DNA of 20,132 nt from Isoetes engelmannii (Eukaryota > Streptophyta > Lycopodiopsida > Isoetales > Isoetaceae). Shown piece by piece: positions 18,864 to 20,132 of this stretch. The DNA lies in contig JAANSK020289156.1 in NCBI GenBank assembly GCA_011763485.2, forward strand, positions 1-20,132, given 5' to 3'. Positions within the stretch are counted from its first letter, which is position 1, and each line of letters begins with the position of its first letter. Under the pieces are notes generated by a model. The model did no database searches and was not told the origin of the DNA. It worked only from the letters and a program-made list of their open reading frames with translations. The position numbers and the translations under genes are program-made.

Positions 18864-19020
18864 TGCCGGTGATTCCACCATCCGGGATCACCAAAACCAT
18901 TATTTTTGCATTGTTTTGAAAATAAAGTTCGCTGTGATCCTGGAGGTCAGAATGTCCGCCTTACTCTATGCCAACCCTGACAGTTAGTTCAATTTCCCCA
19001 ACCAACATCTGGGATCACCC

Positions 19021-19450
19021 CGACCTTGGACTTTCTCTGAGCCGTCCTCGTGGTAACATCCACGCCATCCATTCAAATTTATTCCGGACGGCGTTTAGGG
19101 ATTACTCCTTGTCATACTATGTCCACCCAGAACATGCCACGTGTTTAGTGGTGTTACCGGAGGGCGGTAACATCGTTCGAGTTTGCGAATGAGCGGCTGC
19201 CACGTCGGACTGGGGATTCCAGACGATGGGAATGCAATCCGGCGATGGCTAAGTCCGACATTCTGGCGCCAAAGTCTTCTGTCCTTTCCGACCGTCCCTG
19301 AGCGGAGAGGGTCACTCCCTCCACCAAATCCATCGGCCCTGTCGTTGCTGCAGCTGCCCACGAAATTTTTAAGGTGAGGATCAACGGTAGCGCCATCACA
19401 AACAGTGTTGTTACTATGTTAAATTAGTATTTAAGTTTACTGTTTTGGAG
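19021..19450. other. GC-richer stretch between hairpins and ORF
   Basis: It contains another small hairpin, GTTACCG/CGGTAAC at 19153-19171. Overlapping open frames on both strands (19095-19399) share no family resemblance and reflect the GC-rich base composition. The last 60 bases before the ATG at 19451 turn AT-rich, as a 5' leader or intron might. Confidence 0.4.
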
Positions 19451-19900
19451 ATGGTGGAGGAATCCTTAGACCTGGAAATCAGTTTAAACACCTCTAAGAG
19501 CGACAATGAGAATGGGGAGATCCCGGACTTCAAATTACCAGTTTGCCTCAAAGATTGTGGAGGGCCCGATTCGGAGACAGAAGAGTCGTCCCCTTCCAAC
19601 AAGAAGCTTCGAGCTGAAGCCAGAGGTAAGGGCCAATCCCGGACCCCCCAAGAAGCAAATGCATTTTCAGAAAATGGCAGGACGGAAGGGGATGGTGGCC
19701 TGAAGCTCAGAAAGCTCGAGCAGGTTTGTGCAAACTCAGAAAATGCACAGGTAGAAGGATACCCTGGCTTGAAAAATGTGGAGAATGCCAAATCGGTAGA
19801 AGGGGATGGGCAGGCAGAGCCTGTGGTCTACGACTTCGAGGGCATGGATCTAGGGTTTATAAGGCCAAGTGTGTCTCCTTTTGGGGGGCACCTATTCTAA
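19451..19900 (+). CDS. unidentified acidic ORF, possible first exon
   Basis: From the ATG at 19451 an open frame encodes a hydrophilic, low-complexity, Glu/Ser/Gly/Lys-rich protein. It starts MVEESLDLEISL, which contains an LxLxI/LxIxL string like the plant EAR repression motif. A basic SNKKLRAEARGK stretch at about 54-65 could be a nuclear signal. Two diverged internal copies of a Ser-Glu-Asn...Glu-Gly...Gly-Leu-Lys pattern follow. There is no globular domain. The open frame runs on into the Ty3/gypsy fossil from about 19850, so any host coding part ends at or before that point. It may be the truncated start of a host regulatory gene, or a chance ORF in GC-rich DNA. Confidence 0.35.
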   Translation: MVEESLDLEISLNTSKSDNENGEIPDFKLPVCLKDCGGPDSETEESSPSNKKLRAEARGKGQSRTPQEANAFSENGRTEGDGGLKLRKLEQVCANSENAQVEGYPGLKNVENAKSVEGDGQAEPVVYDFEGMDLGFIRPSVSPFGGHLF

Positions 19901-20132
19901 TTGTCAAGAAGAAAGATGGTAGTATGCGGATGTGCATCGATTAGCAACAGTTGAATAAGCATACTATCAAGAATAAGTACGCCTTACCTAGAGCAGACGA
20001 CTTCATGGATCAGCTTCAAGGTGCTATAAGATCTTCTCCAAAATAGATTTGAGATGAGGTTATCACCAAATCAGAATCAAGGAAGAAGATGTTCACAAGA
20101 CGACCTTCAGGACCAGATATGGGCATTATGAG
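19850..20132 (+). mobile_element. Ty3/gypsy retrotransposon fossil, reverse transcriptase fragment
   Basis: The N-terminal part of a Ty3/gypsy reverse transcriptase is recognisable, with the conserved VKKKDGSMRMCID block at about 19898-19936 and the following region up to the window edge. No gag, protease, integrase or LTR is seen; the remainder, if present, lies to the right. The copy is broken, with about three breaks in the part visible, so it is probably an old insertion. Its left edge abuts an unrelated open frame, suggesting that the element is truncated there. Confidence 0.9.

Larger units (their letters stand above)
18551..19020. repeat. cluster of inverted GGTGATNCCGGAGG motifs forming hairpins
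   Basis: A 9-14-bp motif close to GGTGATTCCGGAGG recurs about 11 times in both orientations. Forward copies start near 18551, 18774, 18806, 18868 and 18933. Reverse copies (CCTCCGGGATCACC type) start near 18577, 18716, 18755, 18822, 18882 and 19009. Neighbouring copies often face each other and so form hairpins: 18551-18590 (14-bp arms), 18744-18798, 18805-18831 and 18868-18892. Repeated motifs in both orientations resemble transposase-binding subterminal regions of plant DNA transposons, or a foldback element. A regulatory array is also possible. No transposase or element end could be tied to it. Confidence 0.9.

Noticed and set aside
19095-19399. Minus-strand ORFs of 81-88 codons
   Set aside because: They overlap each other and a plus-strand frame in GC-richer DNA with few stops, and no domain is visible.

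Overview
The window looks like an intergenic-rich stretch of a land-plant nuclear genome. The evidence is one spliced nuclear gene for an organelle-type pentatricopeptide repeat (PPR) protein, surrounded by decayed LINEs, a tRNA-derived SINE, a small inverted-repeat transposon, a transposase-like pseudogene and a piece of a Ty3/gypsy retrotransposon. The sequence is AT-rich and gene-poor, with GT-AG introns. I cannot name the species. A seedless plant or a conifer would fit the many introns in the PPR gene, but that is only an inference.

Layout. 1-203: probable 3' tail of a LINE. 204-1555: nothing recognised. 1556-2165: a degenerate minisatellite with an exact 12-bp period. 2166-5200: no recognisable gene. 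5201-5520: a diverged 187-bp tandem duplication with splice-site-like edges. 5890-7550: a decayed LINE (end of the reverse transcriptase plus the zf-RVT region), split by a 296-bp hAT-like MITE with 8-bp flanking repeats. 7609-7703: a young 55-bp tandem repeat. 8524-8640: G-box and a 4-codon upstream ORF. 8641-11800: the PPR gene on the + strand, seven exons, 455 codons, 11 PPR motifs, probable chloroplast transit peptide; its first intron carries a 149-bp tandem duplication. 13244-13390: SINE with A box, B box, A-rich tail and 10-bp target-site duplications. 13617-13930: fragment of a second LINE reverse transcriptase. 14143-16444 (minus strand): decayed transposase-like gene or gene pair, with a DUF7869-like part downstream and a DUF8039-like part upstream. 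18459-19171: GC-richer block with about 11 copies, in both orientations, of a GGTGATNCCGGAGG-like motif forming stacked hairpins. 19451-19900: an acidic, unidentified ORF with an EAR-like start. From about 19850 to the edge: broken Ty3/gypsy reverse transcriptase fossil.

The only gene that looks intact is the PPR gene. The signals most worth following are the hairpin cluster at 18551-19020, the composite DUF8039/DUF7869 pseudogene, and the duplicated exon architecture within the PPR gene.
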